A DNA stretch of 64,000 bases from Azospirillum agricola (lineage in GTDB: Bacteria; Pseudomonadota; Alphaproteobacteria; Azospirillales; Azospirillaceae): the NCBI RefSeq assembly GCF_017876095.1, contig NZ_JAGINM010000003.1:313491-377490 (forward strand), written 5' to 3'. Positions 1-9,215 of the stretch are shown piece after piece (position 1 is the stretch's first letter; every line of letters starts with the position of its first letter). The notes below the pieces were generated by a model, which saw only the letters and a list, made by a program, of their open reading frames with translations, was not told the DNA's origin and did no database searches. Made by a program: the position numbers and the translations under genes.

Positions 1-704
1 AGGGCGCCCTGGCTGCCCAGCGGCAGGCGGTCGGCCAGATTGTCCAGCCCGGCGCGGGTCATCAGCGCGTCGACCAGCGAGCCGGAGCCGGCGACGAAGC
101 CGTTCGGTCGCAGCACCACCGCCGTCGGGCGCCGCTCCGGCGCCGTTGTTGTTGTGCGCCGCTCCGGCGCCGTTGTTGTACGCCGTTCCGGCGCCGTTGT
201 TGTGCGCCGTTCCGGCGCCGTGGCGGCCAGCGCGTCGAGGCGTGCGGTCATGCCGGCGACCAGCTCCTCGCCGCGCTCCGGCTCGCCGACCGCCTGGGCA
301 ACGGTGCGGATCTGCTCCGCCACCCCCTCCACCGTCTGCGGGACGTCCAGCTCCAGCAGCGGGATGTCGAGCCGCCTCAGCAGCCCGACCGCCGTGCGCG
401 TGGTGTATTTTCCGGCGAGCACCAGATCGGGGCGAAGCGGCACGACCTCCTCGGCCAGCCCACGGTTGACCGGGACGGCGGCGGCCTGCGCCGCCACGGT
501 GGAACCGCGCGGGTCGCGCGCCAGCCACGTCACCGAGGCGACGCGCTCCGGCCCGACCAGCCGCAGCAGCAGCTCGTCGGCGCAGAGATTCAGCGAGACG
601 ATGCGCTGCGGCTTGCCCCGCGGCGCGTCGCCGCCGGCCAGCGCCGGCCCGCCCGCGAGGGGCAGGACGGCGGCGGCCAGCCCGAGCAGGTGGCGCAGCC
701 TCAC
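1..704 (-). CDS. BtuF-like cobalamin/iron-type ABC substrate-binding protein (5' part, runs off left edge)
   Basis: Reads leftward from a GTG at 704-702 that overlaps the TGA of btuB (701-703), so the two are translationally coupled. About 234 residues are visible. The N-terminus (RLRHLLGLAAAVLPLAGGPALA) is a signal peptide. It is followed by the helical-backbone metal receptor pattern of the BtuF/FepB fold: PQRIVSLNLCADELLLRL, then LRPDLVLAGKY and LDIPLLELDVPQT. The expected role is periplasmic capture of vitamin B12 or a related corrinoid for an ABC importer; position after btuB and behind a cobalamin riboswitch supports this. Residues about 162-192 are an unusual TAPERRTT repeat inserted between the two lobes. 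The 3' end is outside the window, so completeness is unknown. A siderophore-binding role is the main alternative. Confidence 0.8.
   Translation of the reverse strand, partial: MRLRHLLGLAAAVLPLAGGPALAGGDAPRGKPQRIVSLNLCADELLLRLVGPERVASVTWLARDPRGSTVAAQAAAVPVNRGLAEEVVPLRPDLVLAGKYTTRTAVGLLRRLDIPLLELDVPQTVEGVAEQIRTVAQAVGEPERGEELVAGMTARLDALAATAPERRTTTAPERRTTTAPERRTTTTAPERRPTAVVLRPNGFVAGSGSLVDALMTRAGLDNLADRLPLGSQGA
130..220 (-). repeat. In-frame tandem repeat inside the BtuF-like gene
   Basis: Units start at 130, 157, 181 and 205 with lengths 27, 24, 24 and about 16 bases. Each has the core CGCCG(C/T)TCCGGCGCCG followed by TTGTTG. On the coding strand they spell TAPERRTT-type repeats. Because the unit length is a multiple of three, copy-number change would keep the frame. 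The first unit carries one extra codon. Confidence 0.85.
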
Positions 705-2626
705 AGCGCCAGCCGCAGCCCGACATAGCCGGCGCGGCCGGGGGCGCCGTAGGTCCAGACCTCCTCGTAATGGCGGTCGAACAGGTTCTCGACACGGGCG
801 AAGACGTCGACCTGCTCGGTCAGCCTGTAGGAACCCGCCAGATTGACCAGCGTGTAGGGCGCCAGATGGACGACCTGCCGGTTGTAGGCGGCGTCGTAGG
901 CCCAGTCGCTGGCCCGCCCGTTGTAAACGATGCCGAGGTTGGCGTTGGCGCGGTCGTCGAGGAAGCGATAGTTGACGTTCAGGCTGGCGAGCTGCCTGGG
1001 CCGGCGCACCAGCTCGGTCCCCGTGGAATCCTCGCCGTCGGTCAGGGTGTAGGAGCCGCGCAGCACCAGCTTGTCGACCGGCTCGACCGACAGCCCCAGC
1101 TCGACGCCGCGCACCCGCGATTCGCCGGGCATGTTGACCGAGGTCCGCCCGGTTCCGGTGATCAGGTCGCGGATGCGCTGGTTGAAGTAGGTGGCGTCCA
1201 GCGACGCCCGCCTGCCCCAAAGCGGCTGGTCGAAGCCGGCGTCCCAGCCGCGCGCCTTCTCCGGCTTCAGGTCCGGGTTGCCGGCGTAGGTGGCGGTGTA
1301 GCCGTACAGCTCGAACAGGGTCGGGTTCTTCACCCCGGTGCCGTAGGAGGCGCGCAGCTTGGTGCCGGTGGAGTCGATCAGATACGCGGCGGTCGTGCGC
1401 CAGGTGGTGGCGTCGCGGAACAGGTCGTTGTCGTCGTGGCGGACGCTGCCGGTCAGGGTCAGCCGCTCGAACAGGCCGAGCTTGTACTGGCCGACCAGCC
1501 CGGTCGAGCCGATCGAGCGGTCGAAGTTGGAAAAGCTGCTCTTGCTGATCGCCTTCTCGTCCTCATGCTCGACGGCGGCGGTCAGCACATGCTCGGCCGG
1601 GCCGCCGGTCAGCGTCAGGTTGGTCTGGTAGTCGAGCTTGGTCTTGCGGCCCTCGTAGGAGCTGGTGACGGTCTTGGCGGAGTCGCGGTAGTCGCGCTGC
1701 TGGTTGCCGTGGGAGACGCCGGCGATGTGTTCCCAGCGCCCGTCGAAGAAGGCGACCTTGCCCTGGAGCCGGCCGAAATACTGCTCGCCGCTGGTGTCGG
1801 TGCCGCTGTCCACCGCGCCGCGCCCGCCGACGAAATCGTCGGTGTCGGCGCGGAAGCGGGTGTAGCGGCCGACCACGCCGATCTCGCTGTTGTCGGTCGG
1901 GCGCAGGGCGAAATTGCCGGCCAGCGTGCCGTTGCGGTAGCCGTCCTTCTCGGGATTGCCGCGCCGCCTGTCGGCGACGGAGACGCCGTCGCTGATCACC
2001 CCCTGGCCGCTGAGCGCGGCGTCGTAGCGCTCGTTCCCGGCGGCGACCGAGGCGCGTCCGGCGAGCGTGCCGAAGGAGCCGCCCTCCACCGCCGCCTTGG
2101 CCGAGAGCGGCCCCTTGCCGCGCCTGGTGACGATGTTGATGACGCCGCCGACCGCGTCGGAGCCGTAGAGCGCGCTCTGGGGCCCGCGCAGCACCTCGAC
2201 CCGCTCGACGTCGCCGGCCAGCAGGTTGGCGAAGTCGTATTCGGAGCCGGAGGACGGGTCGTTCATCTCGATGCCGTCGACGATGACCAGGGTCTGGTTG
2301 CCTTCCGATCCACGGATGCGGACCTGGGTCAGCGTGCCGACCGGGCCGGTGCGGTTGACGGCGACGCCCGGCACCTCGCGGAGCACGTCCGACAGGACGC
2401 TGGTCTGGCGCTGTTCCAGCTCCTCGCCGGTGATGATGGTCAGGGCGCTGCCGGTCCCGGCAGCCGGGGTGGGGACGCGGTTGGCCGTCACCGATAGCGC
2501 CGGCAGGGCCACAGTGGTGCCTTGGGTGGCGGTGTCTTGCGCCAAGGCGGAAAGGGGGAGGAAAGCGCCGCTGAACAGGATGGCGAGCGGCAGCGTCCGG
2601 ACGGGACGCGGGGCGAAGGCGGGCAT
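701..2626 (-). CDS. btuB: TonB-dependent vitamin B12 outer-membrane receptor BtuB
   Basis: Encodes 641 residues, normal for BtuB. Residues 1-29 are a signal peptide ending ALA-Q. The plug domain (about 45-160) shows VLSDVLREVPGVAV, TQVRIRGSEGNQTLV, VDGIEMNDP and LRGPQSALYGSDAVGGVIN. The rest is a 22-strand barrel with the family's NPDLKPEKARGWDAG segment and the terminal FARVENLFDRHYEE strand. It moves cobalamin across the outer membrane using TonB energy. Start chosen at the ATG at 2626, with GAGG upstream. A cobalamin riboswitch lies about 130 bases upstream on the same strand, which fixes B12 as the likely ligand and predicts repression when B12 is plentiful. The BtuF-like gene overlaps its stop codon. 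Confidence 0.93.
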   Translation of the reverse strand: MPAFAPRPVRTLPLAILFSGAFLPLSALAQDTATQGTTVALPALSVTANRVPTPAAGTGSALTIITGEELEQRQTSVLSDVLREVPGVAVNRTGPVGTLTQVRIRGSEGNQTLVIVDGIEMNDPSSGSEYDFANLLAGDVERVEVLRGPQSALYGSDAVGGVINIVTRRGKGPLSAKAAVEGGSFGTLAGRASVAAGNERYDAALSGQGVISDGVSVADRRRGNPEKDGYRNGTLAGNFALRPTDNSEIGVVGRYTRFRADTDDFVGGRGAVDSGTDTSGEQYFGRLQGKVAFFDGRWEHIAGVSHGNQQRDYRDSAKTVTSSYEGRKTKLDYQTNLTLTGGPAEHVLTAAVEHEDEKAISKSSFSNFDRSIGSTGLVGQYKLGLFERLTLTGSVRHDDNDLFRDATTWRTTAAYLIDSTGTKLRASYGTGVKNPTLFELYGYTATYAGNPDLKPEKARGWDAGFDQPLWGRRASLDATYFNQRIRDLITGTGRTSVNMPGESRVRGVELGLSVEPVDKLVLRGSYTLTDGEDSTGTELVRRPRQLASLNVNYRFLDDRANANLGIVYNGRASDWAYDAAYNRQVVHLAPYTLVNLAGSYRLTEQVDVFARVENLFDRHYEEVWTYGAPGRAGYVGLRLAL

Positions 2627-2756
2627 GGGGACCTCGGGCGGGACGCCGGTGGCACGTCACCGCGAACAGAGTCCCATCGAATCCCCGCGCAGACGGAGGC
2701 CCGACCTGACGACCTCCGGTGCACCCCGCCCGAACGCGTTCGCGTGTGACCACGAC

Positions 2757-2950
2757 TGACGGCAGGTCTCCTGGCTCGCGGGTTCTCGTCGTTCCGTCGC
2801 CTTCCCAGGATGCGCGATCCCAGTGGCGTGATGACGGACGACTCGCCGCTCACAGTTGCGGGGGCAGCCTCGGCATGAAAGCGGTCGCGACGCCTCGCGG
2901 CGCCGACCGGACTCCCGACCGTGTTCCCTTTTCAGCCCTTGCGGGCAACC
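2757..2950 (-). promoter_or_regulatory. Cobalamin (AdoCbl) riboswitch upstream of btuB
   Basis: Read on the minus strand, the conserved elements occur in order: AAAAGGGAA, then the B12-box region GCTGCCCCCGCAACTGT, then GCCACTG, GGGAAGGC, and finally GAGCCAGGAGACCTGCC at 2761-2777. These are the hallmark core sequences of the class I cobalamin riboswitch. Exact outer limits cannot be set without folding. It sits in the 5' leader of btuB and should control btuB and the coupled BtuF-like gene. Confidence 0.93.
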
Positions 2951-3037
2951 GTCGGGGAGGGACCGTAGGGGGTGGTCGCGAACGGGTCAACCCTTTTGAG
3001 GGGGGCGGCTTCCGCGTGTGCCCCCCTCCGGCCGGCT

Positions 3038-5323
3038 TCAGGCGGCGACGCTGCCCTGCGGCAAGCGGTCGAGCAGGGCGGTGATGCGGGCGCGGGTCGC
3101 CGCGTCCAGGCGGAACTGGAACCGGGTCCGCCCGTCCACCGCTCCCGCGATGCGGGCGTTCACCGTCGCCCCGCCGTCGATGGACAGCTCGACGGCGGTG
3201 CCATCCGGGATGGCGAGCACCTGCTCGATCGCCGCGCCGCCGAGCGACAGGTCGTGGGTGCGGCACCGGATCTCCTGTCCGGCCACGCTTATGCGGATCG
3301 GCAGCTCCACGACGTAGCGGATGAAGGCGCGCCGCTCCCCGGCGTGCGACACCGCCGACAGGAAGTTCTCCACCTCGCCGCGCAGCGTCTCGGCCTGCCG
3401 CGACAGGTCGCTGGCCGCCGCCAGCACCTGCTCGGCCGCCGCCCCGGTCACCGTCGCCGTCTCGCTGACGTTGCCGATGTTGGACGACACCTCGCGGGTG
3501 CCGGTGAAGGCCTGGGTGACGTTGACCGCGATGTCCTGGGTCGCCGCCCCCTGCTGGCCGACGGCGTCGGCCATGGCGCCGGCGGCGGTGTTGACCTCCG
3601 AGATGATGCGGGCGATGCCGGTGACGATGGCGGCGGCCTCGCGCGAGGCCTCCTGCACCGAGGCGACCTGGGTGCTGACCTGCTCGGTGGCCTTGGCCGT
3701 CTGGCTGGCGAGGTTCTTCACCTCCGAGGCGACCACCGCGAAGCCCTTGCCGGCCTCCCCGGCGCGGGCCGCCTCGATGGTCGCGTTCAAGGCCAGAAGG
3801 TTGGTCTGGCTGGCGATGTCGTTGATCAGGCTGACCACCGCGCCGATCCGCTCGCCGGCCTCCGACAGGCTGCCGACGATGGCGCTCGCCCGGTTGGCCT
3901 CCTCCACCGCCTGCCGCGCGGTGGTCGAGGACAGGTCGATGTGGCGGGAGATCTCGGCGCCGGTGGCGGCCAGCTCCTCGGCGGCGGCGGCCACGGTCTG
4001 CACGTTGGCGGCGGCCTGCTCGGCGGCCGACGCCACCGCGGTGGAGCGCTCGCTGGTTTCCGCCGCCGCGCCGCTCATCGACTGGGCGGTGGCGTGCAGC
4101 TCGGTCGAGGCCGTGGCGAGCGAGCGCAGCATGCCGCTGACGCTGCGGTTGAAGTCCTGGGTCAGCTGGTCCATGGCGGTCTGGCGGCGCTCCTTGGCGG
4201 CCGTCTCGGCCTGCTGTTGGGCCTCCAGCTTCTGGCGCTCCAGCGCGTGTTCCTTGAAGACGCCGACGGCTCCCGCCATGGCGCCGATCTCGTCGCGGCG
4301 GTCGAGGCCGGGGATGGCGGTCTGGAGATGCCCGTCGGCAAGCCCGCGCATCGCCGTCGTGATCGCCTGGAGCGGGCTGGTGATGCTGCGGCCGACCAGC
4401 ACGGCGACGACGGCGCTGACCAGCACGGCGCCCACCACCGTGACGGCGAGCCAGATGAGGGCTTGCAGCACGATCTCGGCGGCCAGCGGCGCCAGCGCGT
4501 CCTGCTGGGCCTTGGTGGTGCGGGCGAGGTCGCCGACGATGGCGGCGATCTCAGGGCCGATGGCGCCCAGCACGTCGACGACGATCCTGTTGCGGTCGGC
4601 GACCGCCTTGTCGAGCGCCGTGACGGCGGCGAGCAGGGCCTTGGCGTCGGCGGCCAGCGCGGGCGCCGCGCCGGCGGCGGCGTCCGCCAGGGCGGGGAGG
4701 CCGGCAAACTCCTGGGCGGGGGCGCCGTGCGGCTTCTTCTCCAGCTCGACCAGGAAGAGGGCGGCGACGCCGCGCAGGCGTTCGACCTCGGTGGCGAGGC
4801 GGGCGGCGTCCAGCACGCGGGCGTGGTTGCCTTCGGCCTCGGCCTTGGCGGCGGCGGCCCGCGCCTCGCGGGTCAGACGGTCGGCCAGCGTCTTGGTCTC
4901 GGCGTAGGCGGCGTTGCCGGCGTCCTGGAAGGTGACCGAGCGGTCGAACTCGGCGCCGTAGAGCGCCACGCGGTCGCGCAGCGTCGCCAGCTTGCCGCGC
5001 ATCTCGTCGCTGTCGGCGCCGCGGGCGGCCTCGTCGACCATGGCGACGGCGCGGGCGGTCGAGGCGTCGGCCTCCTTCACGAAATTGGCGCCGCTCTTGC
5101 GCAGGTAGTCCTTCACGAAGTTCCGCGTGGTGATGACCTCGGCCTCGACCCGCGCGATGGTGGCGTTCAGCCCGGCGCGGTCGCGGTAGGCGGCGAAGAC
5201 GCCCTCGACGGAGCGTGCGCTGGTGATGCTGAGGACGCTGACCAGGATCAGCACCGCGATGACGGCGGCGTAGCCGATCCACAAGCGGGGGCCGATCTTC
5301 AAATTGCGCACGAAGGTCGTCAT
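3038..5323 (-). CDS. Methyl-accepting chemotaxis receptor with C-terminal PilZ domain
   Basis: I start at the ATG at 5323 ([11 protein letters not shown]), which has AGGA eight bases upstream; an in-frame ATG at 5425 lacks support. This gives 761 residues. TM1 is about 13-33. A periplasmic helical ligand-binding region follows to about 280, then TM2 (about 285-315), HAMP, and the signalling domain with the hairpin tip around [18 protein letters not shown]. The last 110 residues form a PilZ domain: RRAFIRYVV and DLSLGGA match the RxxxR and (D/N)xSxxG c-di-GMP-binding motifs. Known relatives include Azospirillum brasilense Tlp1, where c-di-GMP binding modulates chemotaxis and aerotaxis. It is a lone receptor gene here, not next to che genes. 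Ligand unknown. Confidence 0.92.
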   Translation of the reverse strand: MTTFVRNLKIGPRLWIGYAAVIAVLILVSVLSITSARSVEGVFAAYRDRAGLNATIARVEAEVITTRNFVKDYLRKSGANFVKEADASTARAVAMVDEAARGADSDEMRGKLATLRDRVALYGAEFDRSVTFQDAGNAAYAETKTLADRLTREARAAAAKAEAEGNHARVLDAARLATEVERLRGVAALFLVELEKKPHGAPAQEFAGLPALADAAAGAAPALAADAKALLAAVTALDKAVADRNRIVVDVLGAIGPEIAAIVGDLARTTKAQQDALAPLAAEIVLQALIWLAVTVVGAVLVSAVVAVLVGRSITSPLQAITTAMRGLADGHLQTAIPGLDRRDEIGAMAGAVGVFKEHALERQKLEAQQQAETAAKERRQTAMDQLTQDFNRSVSGMLRSLATASTELHATAQSMSGAAAETSERSTAVASAAEQAAANVQTVAAAAEELAATGAEISRHIDLSSTTARQAVEEANRASAIVGSLSEAGERIGAVVSLINDIASQTNLLALNATIEAARAGEAGKGFAVVASEVKNLASQTAKATEQVSTQVASVQEASREAAAIVTGIARIISEVNTAAGAMADAVGQQGAATQDIAVNVTQAFTGTREVSSNIGNVSETATVTGAAAEQVLAAASDLSRQAETLRGEVENFLSAVSHAGERRAFIRYVVELPIRISVAGQEIRCRTHDLSLGGAAIEQVLAIPDGTAVELSIDGGATVNARIAGAVDGRTRFQFRLDAATRARITALLDRLPQGSVAA

Positions 5324-5575
5324 GGGCGTGTTCCTGGGACGAGCGGACGGTGATCGGACGGGCGCGTCCCCCATTGGACGTTCGTATGACCGATCGGATG
5401 GGGTCTGGATAGCAGACCCGCTCAACCGGAGAACGGTAAAATATGCTTCATATTATAGCCAAATTGACGCAGATCGTCCGCGGCCGCGCGTTGCGGAACA
5501 TTCTGTCCCGCGCTGCGCAACATCGGTGAATACCGGCCGGTGAATGCTGTCGTTCGCGCCTTGGCGCGGCCTTCT

Positions 5576-5592
5576 CCGCCCCGCCGGGGCGG
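5576..5592 (-). terminator. GC-rich hairpin just downstream of the D-amino-acid/peptide operon
   Basis: A 7-bp perfect stem (CCGCCCC / GGGGCGG) with a 3-base loop lies 9 bases past the stop codon of the last transporter gene. No U-tract follows, so a role as intrinsic terminator is uncertain; it may protect the 3' end of the transcript. Confidence 0.35.
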
Positions 5593-5601
5593 GGTGGAGG
5601 A

Positions 5602-6647
5602 TCACGCCGCCAGCGCCGGAATGTCGTCGCGGATGCAGGAGACCTGATGCCCCGGCGCCACCTCGCGCAACGTCCGGGCGGCGGGCTCGGCGCAGGCGGG
5701 CAGGGCGAAGGGGCAGCGGGTGCGGAAGACGCAGCCCGACGGCGGGTTCATCGGGCTCGGCACGTCGCCTTCCAGCAGGATGCGCTGGCGCGGGGCGTCG
5801 GGGTCCGGCGTCGGTGCCGCCGACAGCAGCGCCAGCGTGTAGGGGTGGCGCGGCCGTTCGTAGAGCGCGTCGCTCGGCGCCAGCTCCATCATGCGGCCGA
5901 GATACATCACCGCCACGCGGTCGCTGATGTAGCGAACCACCGCGAGGTCGTGGGCGATGAACAGCACCGCCAGCCCCAGCTCGCGCTGGAGGTCGCGCAG
6001 CAGGTTGACCACCTGGGCTTGCACGGAGACGTCGAGCGCCGACACCGGCTCGTCGGCGACGATGAAGTCGGGCTCGACCGCCAGCGCGCGGGCGATGCCG
6101 ATGCGCTGGCGCTGGCCGCCGGAGAACTCGTGCGGGAAGCGGTCCATCGCGTCGGCGGTCAGCCCGACCTTCTCCAGCAGCGCGGCGATGCGGTCGCGGC
6201 GGTCGGCCGCCGTGCCGATGCCGTGGATGACCAGCGCCTCGCCGATCACGTCACGGACGCGCTGGCGCGGGTCGAGGCTGGCGTAGGGATCCTGGAAGAC
6301 GATCTGCATGCGGCGGCGCTGCGCCCGCATCTCGGCTTTGGACAGGCCGGTGATCTCCTGCCCGTCGAAGCGGATCGAGCCGGCGCTCGGCTCCAGCAGG
6401 CGCAGGATGCTGCGGCCGGCGGTGGTCTTGCCGGAGCCGGACTCGCCGACCAGCCCGACCACCTCGCCCCGGTGGATGTCGAGCGACAGATCGTCCACGG
6501 CGTTGACCCAGCCCTTGGGGCGGCGCAGCAGCCCGCCCAGGATGGGGAAGCGCTTTTGCAGGCCACGGATGCGGAGAAGCGGCTCGCCGGTGCGGGCGGC
6601 GGGACGGGAGGCGGCTTGCGTGTTGGCTTGCGTGTCGGCGGCGGTCA

Positions 6648-6648
<1 letters not shown>
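5602..6648 (-). CDS. Dipeptide/oligopeptide-type ABC transporter ATP-binding protein (DppF/OppF-like)
   Basis: 348 residues. Start ATG at 6648 overlaps the preceding gene's TGA by one base. It has Walker [11 protein letters not shown]-loop [10 protein letters not shown], signature FSGGQRQR, Walker [13 protein letters not shown] and H-loop IAHDL. The C-terminal oligopeptide-family extension with its Cys-containing segment ([16 protein letters not shown]) is complete. It is the second of the paired ATPases that drive uptake through the DppBC-like permeases at 10838-12721. It is the last gene of an eight-gene operon whose enzymes act on D-amino acids or their N-acyl derivatives. This suggests that the imported substrate is an unusual peptide or acylated D-amino acid rather than ordinary dipeptides. 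Confidence 0.92.
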
Positions 6649-7649
<1,001 letters not shown>

Positions 7650-7672
7650 GGCGGGCGTCCTTTGTGGAGGGA

Positions 7673-8731
7673 TCAGCGGGTGCAGCCGCGCGCGGCGACC
7701 GGCCAGTCGCCGACCAGTTCGCCGCCGCGCGCCACCGCCATGCGGTCGTGCAGGTTGCTGACGACGCAGACATGGTTGGGCAGGATGCGGACCCGTTCGC
7801 CGATGGTGGGCTTCACGGCGCAGCGCGACAGGTCGACGACGGCGTGCTCCTCGTTGAGGCGGACGATCACCGCGTCGGGGTAGTCGAGGATCAGCCCGTA
7901 GCCCTCGCCGGCCGACGGCGGCACGCGGTCGCTCGACAGGGTCTTGGAGCCGCTGTCGAGAACGGCGCGGTCCTCGGTCGGGCGGCTGACCACGGTGGCG
8001 CGGACATGGACGGCGCACTCGTCGAGCGTCGCCACCCCGGCGGCGACGGTGGCGCGGTCGTGGTAGATGTAGGTGCCGACGCGCAGTTCCGTCACGCCGG
8101 GCAGCTCGTGGGTGTCCCAGCAGCCGGGCGTGCCGCCGACCGACACCGTTTCGATCGGGATGGCGGCCTCGCCGAACAGGGCGCGGGCGGCGCTGACGAA
8201 GGGCACCGTCTGCGGCCCGCGCGGGTAGGTCATCAGGCCGCGGAAGGCCAGCGGGCCGTTGCCGTGGGCGCGGCGGGCGAGCGCCAGCGCCTCGTCCGGG
8301 GTCTGCACGCCGCAGCGGCCGTCGCCGCTGTCGAACTCGATCAGGATGCCGATCTCCACCCCGGCCTCGTGGGCGGCGGCGGCCACGGTGTCGAGCGCCA
8401 CCGCGTTGTCGAGCGACACGGTCAGCCGGGTCTTGCGCGCCAGCTCGGCCAGCGGCGCGACCTTGGAGGCGCCGACGATGGGGTAGGTGATCAGGATGTC
8501 GGCGCAGCCGGCCTCGGCCATGACCAGCGCCTCGGAAATCTTCTGGCAGGTGATGCCGACGGCGCCCAGCTCGATCTGGCGGTGGGCGAACTGCGGCAGC
8601 TTGTGCGTCTTGATGTGGGGGCGCAGCGCCAGCCCGTGCCGGTCGCAGTAGGCCTGCATCTTGGCGAGGTTGTGCTCCACCCGGTCGAGGTCGATGACGG
8701 GAACGGGGGTGTCGAGATCGTCGACGCGCAT
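7673..8731 (-). CDS. PLP-dependent D-threonine aldolase / D-serine dehydratase family enzyme (DSD1-type, alanine racemase fold)
   Basis: 352 residues; the start has AGGAG upstream. The N-terminal alanine-racemase-like barrel begins [18 protein letters not shown] and contains PHIKTHK, the segment with the PLP-binding lysine. [16 protein letters not shown] and the C-terminal metal-site segment [13 protein letters not shown] are typical of the D-threonine aldolase/DSD group, which uses a divalent metal with PLP. Expected reactions are cleavage or dehydration of D-3-hydroxy amino acids (D-threonine, D-serine, D-phenylserine or hydroxy-aspartate). In the operon it follows RidA, which clears enamine/imine by-products of PLP dehydratases. 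That favours a dehydratase activity, but the aldolase reaction cannot be excluded from sequence. Confidence 0.88.
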   Translation of the reverse strand: MRVDDLDTPVPVIDLDRVEHNLAKMQAYCDRHGLALRPHIKTHKLPQFAHRQIELGAVGITCQKISEALVMAEAGCADILITYPIVGASKVAPLAELARKTRLTVSLDNAVALDTVAAAAHEAGVEIGILIEFDSGDGRCGVQTPDEALALARRAHGNGPLAFRGLMTYPRGPQTVPFVSAARALFGEAAIPIETVSVGGTPGCWDTHELPGVTELRVGTYIYHDRATVAAGVATLDECAVHVRATVVSRPTEDRAVLDSGSKTLSSDRVPPSAGEGYGLILDYPDAVIVRLNEEHAVVDLSRCAVKPTIGERVRILPNHVCVVSNLHDRMAVARGGELVGDWPVAARGCTR

Positions 8732-8757
8732 GGCGCTGCTCCTGAACGGGAAGACAA

Positions 8758-8781
8758 TCCCTCCCGCCGGAACGGGAGGGA
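8758..8781. repeat. Intercistronic hairpin between the PLP enzyme and RidA genes
   Basis: A perfect 9-bp inverted repeat (TCCCTCCCG / CGGGAGGGA) with a 6-base loop sits in the 64-base gap. No T-run follows on either strand. It could stabilise or attenuate the operon mRNA. Confidence 0.5.
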
Positions 8782-8795
8782 GGGGAACGGCAAGG

Positions 8796-9179
8796 TTACG
8801 CCGCCGGCAGGACGGCGACGCAGTCGATCTCGACCTGGATGTTGTTGAGCTGGCAGCCGACCGTGGTGCGGGCCGGCGGCGCGTCCGGGAAGAACTCGGT
8901 GTAGAGCGCGTTGTATTCCTGGAAGCGGGCGAGGTCGGACAGGTAGCTGTTGACCTTCACCACATGGGCCAGATCGGTGCCGGCGGCCTTCAGGATGATC
9001 TCCAGGTTGCGCAGGGTCTGGCGCACCTCGCCGGCGAAGTCGGCGGGCAGCTCGCCGGTTTCCGGGTGGTGCGGGCCCTGGCCCGAGACGTAGACGAAGC
9101 CGTTGGCGACGATGGCGTGGCTGTACTGGCCGGCGGGCTTGGCGCCCTTTTCGGCGAAGATCGTCTTGCGGTTGGTCAT
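8796..9179 (-). CDS. RidA/YjgF/UK114 family reactive-intermediate deaminase
   Basis: 127 residues, the standard size for the family. Recognisable segments are QYSHAIVANGFVYVSGQGP, the LRNLEIILKAAGTDLAHVVKVNSYL region and a C-terminal IQVEIDCVAVLPA. The conserved arginine that deaminates imines is normally in an R-T-T-V motif; here ARTTVG is present. RidA enzymes hydrolyse enamine/imine intermediates released by PLP enzymes, which fits its place next to the DSD1-type gene. Acts in the cytoplasm. Confidence 0.9.
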   Translation of the reverse strand: MTNRKTIFAEKGAKPAGQYSHAIVANGFVYVSGQGPHHPETGELPADFAGEVRQTLRNLEIILKAAGTDLAHVVKVNSYLSDLARFQEYNALYTEFFPDAPPARTTVGCQLNNIQVEIDCVAVLPAA

Positions 9180-9215
9180 GGTGGTCTTCTTTCTTCGAGG
9201 GCTGATGCTGATGAA

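Noticed and set aside
770-2497. Long plus-strand open frame opposite btuB
   Set aside because: It is the antisense shadow of btuB in GC-rich DNA: Val/Gly/Ala/Arg-rich, with no domain, whereas the minus strand gives a full BtuB.
2972-5353. 793-codon plus-strand open frame opposite the PilZ receptor
   Set aside because: Gly/Ala/Arg/His-biased shadow with no recognisable fold; the minus strand encodes an unmistakable MCP.
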